Assembly (NCBI RefSeq): GCF_000308375.1
Contig: NZ_BAFQ01000110.1
Coordinates: forward strand, 1-37,896
Origin: Nocardia aobensis NBRC 100429
GTDB lineage: Bacteria > Actinomycetota > Actinomycetes > Mycobacteriales > Mycobacteriaceae
Direction: 5' to 3'
Length of the DNA: 37,896 bases
The number at the start of each line of letters is the position of its first letter. Within the stretch, counting starts at the first letter, position 1. Both the position numbers and the translations under genes were made by a program. The notes beneath the pieces are model-generated. The model saw only the letters and a list, made by a program, of their open reading frames with translations, did no database searches and was not told where the DNA came from. This document shows positions 1 through 7,668 of the stretch, piece after piece.

Positions 1-174
1 ATCCGCGAACAGATCCTGCGCGACGCCGCGATCGCGGCCCTGGTGCGCGGCGAGACGGTGACGGCGGTCTCGCGCCGGCTCGGCTTCTCCGAACCCAGCG
101 CCTTCTCCCGCGCGTTCCGACGCTGGACCGGCAGCTCCCCCGGCTCCTATCGCGGCCCCGCCGCCGCACCCTGA
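1..174 (+). CDS. AraC-family regulator, C-terminal end only
   Basis: The window opens inside this gene; 57 codons are visible before a TGA. The residues match the second helix-turn-helix of AraC/XylS regulators: an AVSRRLGFSEPSAFSRAFRRW-type recognition helix followed by the usual TGSSPGSYR ending. The effector-binding N-terminus lies outside the window, so no ligand can be proposed. It reads toward the acyl-CoA dehydrogenase about 100 bp downstream and could regulate it or the neighbouring steroid genes. AraC proteins usually bind asymmetric sites, which makes it a poorer candidate than the IclR protein for the palindromes in this window. Confidence 0.85.
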   Translation: MREQILRDAAIAALVRGETVTAVSRRLGFSEPSAFSRAFRRWTGSSPGSYRGPAAAP

Positions 175-230
175 GCGATCCGGTCACAAGATCGAGCGCT
201 GCGGTCATTGGCTGCCGCGCGACGCGCTCC

Positions 231-236
231 TACCTT
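231..236 (+). promoter_or_regulatory. Putative -10 element (TACCTT) for the acyl-CoA dehydrogenase
   Basis: TACCTT fits TANNNT and lies 44 bp before the GTG start; an AGAGGAG ribosome site follows at 261-267. Upstream, around 194, there is only a half-match (AGCG) to the cluster-wide palindrome, so this promoter is not counted in the regulon. Confidence 0.35.
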
Positions 237-274
237 GGCGAACGAACACTGTATTCGACCAGAGGAGTTCCCCC

Positions 275-1420
275 GTGCCGGTGCATCGGTCCCCGTGGAT
301 GGACGAAGATCTCGACGCGCTCACCGATTTGGCGCGCCGATTCTTCGAGAAGGAATGCGCACCGAACGAGGATCGCTGGGGTCGCCAGCACCACGTCGAC
401 CGCGAAATCTGGAATCGCGCAGGCGAATTGGGCCTGCTGTGCATCTCCATCCCCGAGGAGTACGGCGGTGGCGGCGGCACCTTCGCCCACGAAGCCGTGA
501 TCGCGATCGAGCAGACCCGCGCGATGGCGCCCAGCCTCGGCAACCCGGTGCACTCCACGATCGTCGCGCACTACATCAACGCCTACGGCACCGAGGAACA
601 GAAACAGGCGTGGCTGCCGAAGATGGCCTCCGGCGAGATCGTCGCCGCCATCGCCATGACCGAACCGGGCACCGGCTCCGACCTGCAGGGCATCCGCACC
701 AGGGCCGTCGCCGACGGTGACCACTACGTCATCGACGGCGCCAAGACCTTCATCTCCAACGGCCTGCTCGCCGACCTGGTGATCGTCGCCGCCAAGACCT
801 CCGAAGGCAAAGGCGCGGAATCGGTTTCGCTGATCGCTGTCGAAACCGACCGCGACGGCTTCCGGCGCGGCCGCAACCTGGAGAAGGTCGGCCAGCATGG
901 CCAGGACACCTGCGAACTGTTCTTCGACGGCGTGCGCGTCCCGAAGACCAACCTCCTCGGCGCCTCCGAAGGCACCGGCTTCATTCAGCTCATGCAGCAA
1001 CTCCCCCAGGAACGTCTCATCCTGGCCGTCGCCGCAGCAGCGGCGATCGAGAAGACCGTCGAAATGACCGTCGCCTACACCAAGGAACGACAGGCCTTCG
1101 GCAAACCCATCTTCAACTTCCAGAACACCCAGTTCACCCTCGCCGAATGCGACACCATCGCCTCGGTCGCCTGGGCCTTCCTCGACGACTGCGTCGCCAA
1201 ACACCTCCGCGCCGAACTCGACATCCCCACCGCCGCCAAGGCGAAATGGTGGCTGACCGAACAGCAGTGCCGCGTCGCCGACGAATGCCTGCAACTGTTC
1301 GGCGGGTACGGGTATATGGCGGAATATCCGATCTCGCGGGTGTTCACGGATGCTCGGATTCAGAAGATCTACGGGGGGACGAACGAAATTATGAAACTGA
1401 TTATCGGGCGTAGCTTGTAG
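275..1420 (+). CDS. Acyl-CoA dehydrogenase (FadE-type)
   Basis: The protein has 381 residues, normal length for a single-domain FAD acyl-CoA dehydrogenase, which forms the alpha,beta double bond of an acyl-CoA and passes electrons to ETF. Visible landmarks are the AMTEPGTGSD flavin/substrate segment near residue 130, the KERQAFGKPI segment, the QLFGGYGYM segment and the C-terminal YGGTNEI with the catalytic glutamate at about E371. The GTG start is chosen because AGAGGAG lies 7 bp upstream. It stands alone between the AraC-type gene and a convergent dehydrogenase. In this setting it probably acts on a steroid-derived or side-chain acyl-CoA, but the sequence does not fix the substrate. Confidence 0.9.
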   Translation: MPVHRSPWMDEDLDALTDLARRFFEKECAPNEDRWGRQHHVDREIWNRAGELGLLCISIPEEYGGGGGTFAHEAVIAIEQTRAMAPSLGNPVHSTIVAHYINAYGTEEQKQAWLPKMASGEIVAAIAMTEPGTGSDLQGIRTRAVADGDHYVIDGAKTFISNGLLADLVIVAAKTSEGKGAESVSLIAVETDRDGFRRGRNLEKVGQHGQDTCELFFDGVRVPKTNLLGASEGTGFIQLMQQLPQERLILAVAAAAAIEKTVEMTVAYTKERQAFGKPIFNFQNTQFTLAECDTIASVAWAFLDDCVAKHLRAELDIPTAAKAKWWLTEQQCRVADECLQLFGGYGYMAEYPISRVFTDARIQKIYGGTNEIMKLIIGRSL

Positions 1421-1451
1421 AACGCCTGGTGAGAGGCGGTTTTCGGGGTCA

Positions 1452-1475
1452 GGAGACGGCCGCTGTCCCGTCTCC
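1452..1475. terminator. Hairpin between convergent genes
   Basis: GGAGACGG (1452-1459) and CCGTCTCC (1468-1475) form an 8-bp stem with an 8-nt loop, 31 bp after the acyl-CoA dehydrogenase stop and before the end of the convergent dehydrogenase. No U-tract is present, as is common in actinobacteria. The rest of 1421-1613 holds no gene that I can support. Confidence 0.5.
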
Positions 1476-1613
1476 GTCCCGTCTCTCGTCGAATTCTGGA
1501 TCGAAATCTTCGGGTACCCCTGGGGGGCTATTGCCCTCCGGGCCGAAGATGTCGTCGATCGTGGCGACCGTGTGGGAGTCTTGGTCGGGCCACAGATGCG
1601 TGTTGCTGCACAA

Positions 1614-3086
1614 TCAGGACTCGGCAGCTGCGCGCCCGGCGCGGCGGCCGAAGAAGCTGCCGTCGCCGAGTGAAGCACCGCTGGCATAGCCGCCGGCGCA
1701 GATGCCCGAGGTGCACCGCCCAGCGGCGAACAGGCCAGGGATGGGGTCACCAGAAACATGCAACACGCGGGAATCGAGATCGGTCTTCAATCCGCCGAGA
1801 GTGAACCCGCCGGTGCGGTTGCTCAAGTCGTAGGCCGCCAGCGGCGTCCCGATCGGCTTGACCCACTCCGGTTTCTTGCCCAGCACGGGGTCCACGCCCT
1901 CCTTGGCATGACGGTTGTAGACATCCACGGTCGCCTGCAAAACACCCGTGGGAAAACCCATCTCCGATTCCAGTTCTTCGACGGACTCGGCGACCCACGC
2001 CGGCGGCTCATTCCGCATCCCCGCAGTGCTGGAGCGGGTATTCCGCGCCTCTTCCAGCGCGATCTCATCAATGATAAGAAATGCCTGGTTATTCTGTCGC
2101 ATCAGCACCTCTTGGCCCATGAAGCCGCCGTACGTATCCTCGGCGAGGAAACGCTGGCCTCGTGCGTTGACGAGAATCCCGCGCGCCACCATCTGCGGAT
2201 CGGCGAAGAGCGCGACCTCGATCGCGTCCATGTGGGCCAAATCAGCCCCAAGCGCCTGCGCAACCCGGATGCCGATCCCGTCATGTTCTTCGATGGCCGA
2301 CGCCGCCTTATCGGTCAGGACGGGCACGAAGGTCTTCACCATCTGCTCGTTGAAGGCGAAACTCCCGGTCGCCAGCACGACGCCGCGCCGCGCACGAACG
2401 TGCACATCCTTCCCGTAGCGCCTCGCGACCACCCCGGCGACGCGACCAGCGTCATCGGTGATCAAGCGCCGCAGGCGCAGATCGTATTCGGCGCGCACGC
2501 CCAGCGACTCGGCCATGTCGGTGAGCGGCTTCATCAGCATGAAACCGCCACCTTTTTCACCGGTGCGCTTGTTGGCCATCTGTGGGAGGTGTCCACGCGG
2601 TGCCGGGGTCGCGATGGTGTTGTACGGCGCGGCGTTCTCGCCGCCGGAGTACATCAGGCCCTGATCCGTCGGGGGCTCCCAGCCCGGTTCACCCCAGAAC
2701 TCCTCTTTGAACGGGACCCCTTGGGCAACAAGCCAATCGAAGTGCTCGACGCTGCCCTGACAATAGTCATGGACCTTCGACTCGTCGACCCCCGGGCCGA
2801 ACGCGGCCGTCATGTACTTCTCCATGTTCTCGGGGGTGTCGTCGAAGCCGAGGGCCCTCTGCAACGCCGTGCCTCCGCCGAGATAGATGAATCCACCGGA
2901 GAGCGCCGCCGCACCACCCCAGCCACCGGTGCGCTCCAGCACCAAGACGTCCGCGCCCGCACGAGCTGCCTCGATCGCCGCACTCGCACCCGCAACGCCG
3001 TACCCGACGACGACCACGTCGGCTTCGTAATCCCATTCGGCAATCGCAGCAGCGTGCTCGGGGCGAACACTCCCGACGTCCGACAT
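1614..3086 (-). CDS. 3-ketosteroid Delta4-(5alpha)-dehydrogenase-like flavoprotein
   Basis: This 490-residue FAD_binding_2 protein starts with a Rossmann FAD motif (VVVVGYGVAGASAA, about 24-37) and ends with the usual second FAD segment (PGLFAAGRC). It is shorter than typical KstD. Tyr319 (in EDTYGG) and the Y467-A-S469 motif line up in position and type with Tyr319, Tyr466 and Ser468, which I recall as the catalytic residues of the Rhodococcus jostii Delta4-(5alpha)-dehydrogenase. That enzyme introduces the C4-C5 double bond into 5alpha-reduced 3-ketosteroids. The start has a strong AGAGGAGA ribosome site. Its likely promoter lies about 250 bp upstream and carries the cluster palindrome. The general family is certain; the regiospecificity is inferred from those residues. 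Confidence 0.8.
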   Translation of the reverse strand: MSDVGSVRPEHAAAIAEWDYEADVVVVGYGVAGASAAIEAARAGADVLVLERTGGWGGAAALSGGFIYLGGGTALQRALGFDDTPENMEKYMTAAFGPGVDESKVHDYCQGSVEHFDWLVAQGVPFKEEFWGEPGWEPPTDQGLMYSGGENAAPYNTIATPAPRGHLPQMANKRTGEKGGGFMLMKPLTDMAESLGVRAEYDLRLRRLITDDAGRVAGVVARRYGKDVHVRARRGVVLATGSFAFNEQMVKTFVPVLTDKAASAIEEHDGIGIRVAQALGADLAHMDAIEVALFADPQMVARGILVNARGQRFLAEDTYGGFMGQEVLMRQNNQAFLIIDEIALEEARNTRSSTAGMRNEPPAWVAESVEELESEMGFPTGVLQATVDVYNRHAKEGVDPVLGKKPEWVKPIGTPLAAYDLSNRTGGFTLGGLKTDLDSRVLHVSGDPIPGLFAAGRCTSGICAGGYASGASLGDGSFFGRRAGRAAAES

Positions 3087-3552
3087 TGTTCTCTCCTCTT
3101 CTTTGAGGCCGGCGATGCAATTCCGCGTGTTACAACTACGAACTCGCCGCTGATCGGCAACGCCGAGAAATCCGGTGCAGCCTCGTCAACTGGGCAGTTG
3201 TGGATGGCCGCCATGCGTCCGCGCCGCAAGGGGGATGACGGTCCGGTACGAGTACACCGGAACGCCGATCGGACTTCGGCCGGGTCCGCATGAACACGCG
3301 CAGTGAGTCGCCCGCTCCTGTCTTCAGCAACTCGATCGCGCACAGTATCGTCGGCCACCAATCCGAGCAAGGCCGAGAATCCCACTCAGCGAGAAAATAA
3401 CCGCGTGGCGTTCGTGGCGGCGCGCTCACCCAACACACCGGAGTCACCTCGTCTCGCGTCCTACAACGTCGAATTCGGCGTGACACTTGATGTAAAGGAC
3501 TCTCCTTCGCCCGGAATGACACCCGCGCGTTCACCGGTCGCGCAACGAATCG
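3087..3552. other. Long leader / intergenic region
   Basis: No convincing gene is seen in this stretch. It holds the promoter at 3344-3394, leaving an untranslated leader of about 250 nt before the flavoprotein start. A weaker palindrome-like stretch, GCCGCTGATCGG around 3146-3157, has no -10 at the expected distance. The leader may be the scar of a lost gene. Confidence 0.5.
3344..3394 (-). promoter_or_regulatory. Cluster palindrome plus -10 for the 3086 dehydrogenase
   Basis: The forward strand at 3380-3394 reads TCCCACTCAGCGAGA (centre 3387). On the minus strand a GATACT hexamer begins at 3349, 38 bp from the centre; the overlapping TACTGT starts at 3347. Spacing matches the other regulon promoters, although one arm of the palindrome is imperfect. 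Confidence 0.55.
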
Positions 3553-4049
3553 TCATTCGATCCACCTGCTCAGTTTGTCGACTACGCATGCCGGCTTCGC
3601 TGATCCTTCGATTTCCACAGTCACTCGAATAGCGGACTGGACGCCTCCTGGCACATCGGTGCACGCCAGGATTTCGCCGCTACCGCGTACGCGCGACCCC
3701 GCCCGCACCGGAGCCGGGAACCGGACGCGGTTGGCACCGTAATTCATGGCCATAGACACGTTCTGCACGCTGATCAGTTGCGGCAGAAATAGATTGCACA
3801 GCGCCGGCGTGAGATAACCGTGCGCGATCGTCGACCCGAAAACGGCGGAGTCGCCGATCGAGCGGCCGCCACAGCACAGTGCTGCGAGCAGCGATTTCCG
3901 TATCAGCTTCGGGCACAGCGAGATCCATCCCGCGAGTCTCGCTGATCCGCCAGCTCGATGCTCGTTCCGAGCAGACCGGATATCGCGACACGCCGCAATA
4001 ACCCGGTGTCGGGCGCAGTTGCCGCGCCGTCCGGAGGTACTGCGCTCAC
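3553..4049 (-). pseudogene. MaoC-like (R)-enoyl-CoA hydratase, frameshifted
   Basis: The C-terminal part is intact and typical: FGSTIAHGYLTPAL followed by the NYGANRVRFPAPV strand. The rest can be recovered only by changing frame at least three times: a GTG start at 4049 leading to ...LLGTS, then WRISETRGMDLAVPEA, then YGNRCSQH...ATPPF (the degraded equivalent of the TGDRQWIH...PF hotdog core), then FGSTIAHG. The catalytic Asp/His region is damaged. Total span of about 165 codons equals the normal MaoC length, so this is decay by small indels and not truncation. It begins 3 bp after the stop of the oxygenase-like gene, so it was once the last gene of that operon. A hydratase here would have acted on a CoA-bound intermediate. 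Confidence 0.8.
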
Positions 4050-4051
4050 GG

Positions 4052-5101
4052 CTAGGAGACAGGGATGTCCAGCGGCGCATCGGCCGGATACTCCTGCGGC
4101 GCCATCGCGTACGTATCGGTGAGCAGCGCGATGAATGCCGGGTCGGTGAGCGGGTCCGTCGGCTCGTTGTAGGCGATCCCACGGGCCCGCAGATCGGCAA
4201 GCAGCATGTCGAACACGGTCTCCAGGGACAGATCGTCGGTGTGGTCGAGGTACTGGTTCATCTCGCCCGCATCATCGAAAACCAACGCTGTGTAGTGGAA
4301 CAGCGTGCGGGACTGCTCATCTCCGTAACGAGCGATCTCCGTGTCACCGTTGCGGATCACCCATTCGTCGTTGTCACGGTGCAGGAGGGAGTGCATCTCG
4401 AGCCCTGGAACGTCGCGACGATCGCGGGGTCCGTTCCCCTCACGCCGGTGATACATGCGCGAATTATCGGTGAGGATCGCGGTGTTCCGGAACGGTGCCC
4501 GGAATCGGGACGGTGCGCGATCCGGCCCTTCCGGCCAGTATGTGAATCCACCGTCGATATCGGAGTCGTAGAAGTAGGTGATGACCTGACCGGTTTTGAC
4601 TTCCCACGGATCGAACAGGCCCGACTTCGCCATGACACCCATCAGCCACACCGGCGTATTGATCAGCCCGCGTCCACGCCAGCTGCGCCCGTCGAAGTGC
4701 CCGGCATCGAAACTGTGGGACGGCCCTCCCGTGTTGAACAGCATGTGATGCGCAAATCCATAACGGGCACCGTGCATGTGCTTGACCGGATCGAGCAGCT
4801 TCCGGCTGAAGTAGATGTCATGGATCGAGTCGTCCATCACAATGCCTTCCTTGGCCAGATAGCCGCGGAAGACCGGCGCCGTGAAGTCGGCCAGACGCGC
4901 ATGCGGATTGCGGTCCTTGGCCCCCGAAATCGCCAGGTATTCCTCGGTCGAGGAGAAATGCTGGGCGAGTACCAGCTGCCAGGGGGCACCGCGACGAATG
5001 AAGCCGAACAAGGCATCGACCTCGGCGGGAGTGTACAGATCGTTGATCAGGCTCGGCGGCGCGACCGGTGTCATCGGATGCTGCTGTGTCGACGTGCCCA
5101 T
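4052..5101 (-). CDS. Possible 2OG/Fe(II)-dependent oxygenase-like protein
   Basis: I do not recognise an exact family for this 349-residue protein. The second half has the shape of a double-stranded beta-helix Fe(II)/2-oxoglutarate oxygenase: H135-F-D137 as a possible HxD metal motif, an IDGGFTYWP strand near 183-190, and a distal H218-R-R (MYHRR) that could supply the third ligand and 2OG-binding arginine. If so it would hydroxylate an organic substrate, here perhaps a steroid. It has no signal peptide or membrane segment. ATG at 5101 is preferred to the ATG at 5116 because GAAGGA lies just before it and overlaps the upstream ATG. It follows the VOC gene by 85 bp, likely in the same transcript. 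A non-catalytic structural relative is also possible. Confidence 0.7.
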   Translation of the reverse strand: MGTSTQQHPMTPVAPPSLINDLYTPAEVDALFGFIRRGAPWQLVLAQHFSSTEEYLAISGAKDRNPHARLADFTAPVFRGYLAKEGIVMDDSIHDIYFSRKLLDPVKHMHGARYGFAHHMLFNTGGPSHSFDAGHFDGRSWRGRGLINTPVWLMGVMAKSGLFDPWEVKTGQVITYFYDSDIDGGFTYWPEGPDRAPSRFRAPFRNTAILTDNSRMYHRREGNGPRDRRDVPGLEMHSLLHRDNDEWVIRNGDTEIARYGDEQSRTLFHYTALVFDDAGEMNQYLDHTDDLSLETVFDMLLADLRARGIAYNEPTDPLTDPAFIALLTDTYAMAPQEYPADAPLDIPVS

Positions 5102-5186
5102 CGGAGTTCCTTCCATGCGTCGCTGCGCATCGGCCGGCGCGGCGAATGCGAACCAGTGGCAGGCTCGCAGGGGTTTACAGGCGGTC

Positions 5187-5603
5187 TCAGGCCGGTTCTG
5201 CTGCGGCCGGCAGACGCTGGACCAGTTCGAGGCGATGTCCTTCGAGGTCCTCGACGAACGCGACCACGATGCCGAATTCGGGCATGTCCTTCGGCGGGAC
5301 GGCCACGGTACCTCCGGCCTTTTCCGCGGCGCGGACCACTGCCTCGACGTCGTCCACATTGAAGCCCAGTACCGCTTCTCCCGGACGGGGTGCAGGGCGA
5401 TTCAGATAGTGCAGAAGCACCAGCGCGGGATCGCCACCGTGCGCCGACGTCATGATGATCTCTTCGAGAGCGTCGTCACCCTCACCGGTGCGGACGCGAT
5501 ACTTCTCGATCATTCCGAGTACCGATGAATAGAAGCCGAACTGCGCTTCGGCGTTCTCGACGAGAATCTTACTGAAACGGAAAACTGCTGCTTCTGCAGC
5601 CAT
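5187..5603 (-). CDS. VOC (glyoxalase/dioxygenase fold) protein
   Basis: This is a 138-residue single-unit VOC protein made of two beta-alpha-beta-beta-beta modules: FRFSKILVENAEAQFGFY with LGM at the N-terminus and VAFVEDLEGHRLELVQ at the C-terminus. Such proteins bind a divalent metal as dimers and act as isomerases, dioxygenases or binding proteins. The E/H residues in the last strand are suitable metal ligands. The start has a GGGAGGT ribosome site. Its own regulon promoter lies just upstream and probably also transcribes the oxygenase-like gene and the MaoC remnant. The substrate is unknown. Confidence 0.85.
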   Translation of the reverse strand: MAAEAAVFRFSKILVENAEAQFGFYSSVLGMIEKYRVRTGEGDDALEEIIMTSAHGGDPALVLLHYLNRPAPRPGEAVLGFNVDDVEAVVRAAEKAGGTVAVPPKDMPEFGIVVAFVEDLEGHRLELVQRLPAAAEPA

Positions 5604-5632
5604 GTGACCTCCCGAATCTGTTCGCCCAGCGG

Positions 5633-5683
5633 ACGTTACCGGCGTATTACGAACGCGCTGAGCGAAGTTCCCGCTCAGCGGAA
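5633..5683 (-). promoter_or_regulatory. Cluster palindrome plus -10 for the 5603 VOC operon
   Basis: The forward strand at 5669-5683 reads TCCCGCTCAGCGGAA (centre 5676), one of the best copies. The minus-strand -10 TAACGT starts at 5638, 38 bp from the centre, giving a leader of about 23 nt. A second core, CGCTGAGCG centred at 5660, lies 16 bp closer to the promoter. Confidence 0.75.
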
Positions 5684-5791
5684 GAGCTGCGGTGGAATTC
5701 GGATGATCTCATCCCGTTCGTCATACGAGTACGGAAGCGGGGCGTGACGTGTCTGCCGCGGCCGATCTCGAGCATTCCGAGGACGGGTTCT

Positions 5792-6292
5792 TCATGCCGT
5801 CCCCGGCTGCTGCGCTTTCTCGGTCTCGACACGCAACAACTCCCGCGCCTCGGGCTTGCCGTTCAACTCGCGTGTGATGCGGTGCCGAATCTTCCATCCA
5901 CCATGGGTGCGAACGAGGGTGATCCGGTGACTTCCGGACATCAGAATGCGATACGAGTCCGCGTCACGCAGCACAAGGATCGATTCGCACACAGCGAGGG
6001 CCTGATCTCCGTCGACCTCGATCTGCGCCGGACCGATGAAGTGGGTACTCCCTGTCTCGATCAGATTTCGGTGCGCGTCCGACAAGACCATCGACCGAAT
6101 AGCTTCCCGGGAGCGCATGTGGCCGCCGGGAACGTCATACTCACCGTCCTCCGTCCACAGTGCGGCGGTCGCTTCCGCATCCCCACTGTCGACAAGAGGT
6201 CCGTAGGAGGCGAGCAATCGGGTAATTGCCAACTGATCTTCCACGTCTCGGATGCGGCGTTCGAGCACAGCGAGCCTTGCACCATCGTTCAT
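5792..6292 (-). CDS. SnoaL/NTF2-like protein
   Basis: This 166-residue protein has a leading helix (DVEDQLAITRLLASYGPLVDSGDAEATAALW) followed by the beta-rich cone of the SnoaL-like/NTF2 fold, including EDGEYDVPGGHMRSREAI and a C-terminal GGWKIRHRI strand. The fold is shared with ketosteroid isomerase, steroid dehydratases and scytalone dehydratase. The pattern is compatible with an isomerase or dehydratase, but no catalytic residues can be assigned. ATG at 6292 lies 43 bp after the stop of the SDR and has only a weak ribosome site (GACGAG); a TTG at 6325 in the same frame is less likely. It is probably cotranscribed with the SDR. Confidence 0.8.
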   Translation of the reverse strand: MNDGARLAVLERRIRDVEDQLAITRLLASYGPLVDSGDAEATAALWTEDGEYDVPGGHMRSREAIRSMVLSDAHRNLIETGSTHFIGPAQIEVDGDQALAVCESILVLRDADSYRILMSGSHRITLVRTHGGWKIRHRITRELNGKPEARELLRVETEKAQQPGTA

Positions 6293-6335
6293 TCGTTTCT
6301 CGTCTTCATTCGATGCGGGCAGCAATGCGTCGCAA

Positions 6336-7130
6336 TTACTCGGTCGGGGGCGGAAGCAGCTTCTTCGCCGAATCCCGAGCCTCGATCAGCAGCTCCGCGC
6401 GGTTGTGGCCACTGTTCTTCTCCGTTGCCGCCTCCCACTCCTTGACCACCACGACGGGACCGTTGGCCAGATTCGCCAGGCCCTGCGCGGCCACGTCGCG
6501 AGGTTCGGAGATCAGAAGGCCGGGAGCGTCCATCTTGAGCCCCGCCCGCGCCATTGCCGGGGTCCGGGTAAGCCCCAACACCAACTCGAGCACATCCACG
6601 TTGTGGTCCTGCATCTCCAGCCACAAGCCTTCGGCGAAGATACGACAGAATGCCTTGACCGCTGAATAGATGCTGATCTGTGCCGATCCGAGAAAGCCGC
6701 TGAGCGAGCCCGCCAGCAGGATCCCCCCGCGGCGCCGCTCGCGCATGAGAGCGCCGAAGTGCTGCACCAGTTTCAGCTGAGCGGTGATATTCAAATCGAT
6801 CACGGCCTGGAAGCGATCGAGGTCACCGGTGACGAATTCGTGGCCGTAGGTGTTGGCGCCCGCGTTGTAGATGAACAATCCGACGACCAGGTCGTCGGTG
6901 ACCTGCCGGATGCGTTCGAACGCGTCCGCGGCGAGCAGATCGACCGACAGCGTGCGCACCGTAACGCCATAGGCGCGGCATTTCTCAGCGGTCGCCTCCA
7001 GGGGAGCTTCCTTGCGCGCCAGGAGCACCAGGTTCAGGCCCTGCTCCGCGAGTTGAGCGGCGAATTCCGCACCGACTCCTTCGGATCCACCGGCGATGAC
7101 AGCCCACGGCCCGTATTTCTCTGTATCCAC
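6336..7130 (-). CDS. Short-chain dehydrogenase/reductase
   Basis: This is a classical SDR of 264 residues. It has an N-terminal cofactor motif GGSEGVG, the NAG motif (FIYNAGAN), a catalytic Ser in AGSLSG and YSAVK with catalytic Tyr and Lys. An Arg-Lys pair after beta2 (LLARKE) suggests NADP(H). The GTG start at 7130 is chosen for its AAAGGAGG ribosome site 5 bp upstream; longer in-frame starts lack one. The C-terminus is longer and more charged (WEAATEKNSGHNRAELL) than in many SDRs. In context it is likely to act on a hydroxy/keto group of a steroid or steroid fragment. It leads an operon with the SnoaL-like gene. Confidence 0.88.
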   Translation of the reverse strand: MDTEKYGPWAVIAGGSEGVGAEFAAQLAEQGLNLVLLARKEAPLEATAEKCRAYGVTVRTLSVDLLAADAFERIRQVTDDLVVGLFIYNAGANTYGHEFVTGDLDRFQAVIDLNITAQLKLVQHFGALMRERRRGGILLAGSLSGFLGSAQISIYSAVKAFCRIFAEGLWLEMQDHNVDVLELVLGLTRTPAMARAGLKMDAPGLLISEPRDVAAQGLANLANGPVVVVKEWEAATEKNSGHNRAELLIEARDSAKKLLPPPTE

Positions 7131-7324
7131 CTGTTCCTCCTTTGTCTCGACAAGAGGGGCTTCGCGTTTGGCGCCACGCTCGTGTGGCATCAGGATGCGG
7201 ATGCTGCGCCGGATGACGCGAAGTCGCTGCCCGGGCCGCATGGTCGCCACACATCCCTGAGGTGCTCCGACTCCGCTGAGTGTCAGGCTCTATTCGGTTC
7301 GCATTCCGGTCGGTCCGGAGCCCA

Positions 7325-7374
7325 AGATTAGGTTCCGCAGCCACTTCTGCTCGGGCACTTCCCACTCAGTGGTC
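7325..7374 (-). promoter_or_regulatory. Cluster palindrome plus -10 for the 7130 SDR operon
   Basis: The forward strand at 7360-7374 reads TCCCACTCAGTGGTC (centre 7367). The minus-strand -10 TAATCT starts at 7330, 37 bp away. The resulting leader of about 190 nt is unusually long. Confidence 0.6.
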
Positions 7375-7581
7375 CGGTAATCATTCATAACCTGCACGAC
7401 TACCGACCACCGCAGTGTTCTGCCCGAACCTCCTGCTGGACAACGTAGTTGGAGCAGCGGGGCACAGCAGGGGCTTCCGGCTCCGACGACGGCCGCAACG
7501 ACGGCACTGCCCCCGGCCTGCCGGTGGGCCGCGACGAAACGCACGATCACCGCCTGGATCGCGGCCGGATCGCAATCAGTT

Positions 7582-7632
7582 TCCCAACCAGTGAAATCAC
7601 CCCGTTGAAGAACCGCTGGGCCTGAGCATGCT
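7582..7632 (+). promoter_or_regulatory. Cluster palindrome plus weak -10 for the 7669 SDR
   Basis: TCCCAACCAGTGAAA (7582-7596, centre 7589) is a weaker copy, resembling the one before kshA at 9267-9281. CATGCT at 7627 lies 38 bp downstream and would give a 30-nt leader carrying the AAAGGAGT ribosome site. Confidence 0.5.
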
Positions 7633-7668
7633 GAGCGCATCGGTGACCAACAAAGGAGTAACACCATC

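Larger units (their letters stand above)
7131..7668. other. Divergent promoter region between two SDR operons
   Basis: No intact gene is seen. The leftward promoter at 7325-7374 leaves a leader of about 190 nt, and the rightward promoter lies at 7582-7632. An additional half-conserved palindrome, CTCCGCTGAGTGTCA at 7271-7285, has no matching -10. On the minus strand around 7460-7580 one frame has coding-like base use (AAIQAVIVRFVAAHRQAGG...), but it lacks a start and I cannot identify it; it may be a gene remnant. Confidence 0.45.

Noticed and set aside
200..215. GCGGTCATTGGC, a possible palindrome upstream of the first acyl-CoA dehydrogenase
   Set aside because: Too many mismatches, and there is no -10 at the required distance; only a half-site fits the TACCTT at 231.
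230..1759. Long minus-strand frame of 509 codons over the acyl-CoA dehydrogenase
   Set aside because: It is the antisense shadow of a high-GC gene; its Gly/Asp/Val-rich product has no domain, while the plus strand encodes a complete enzyme.
3145..3160. CGCCGCTGATCGGCAA, a possible closer regulon site for the 3086 dehydrogenase
   Set aside because: The outer arms do not match and no TANNNT follows at the right spacing; 3380-3394 fits better.
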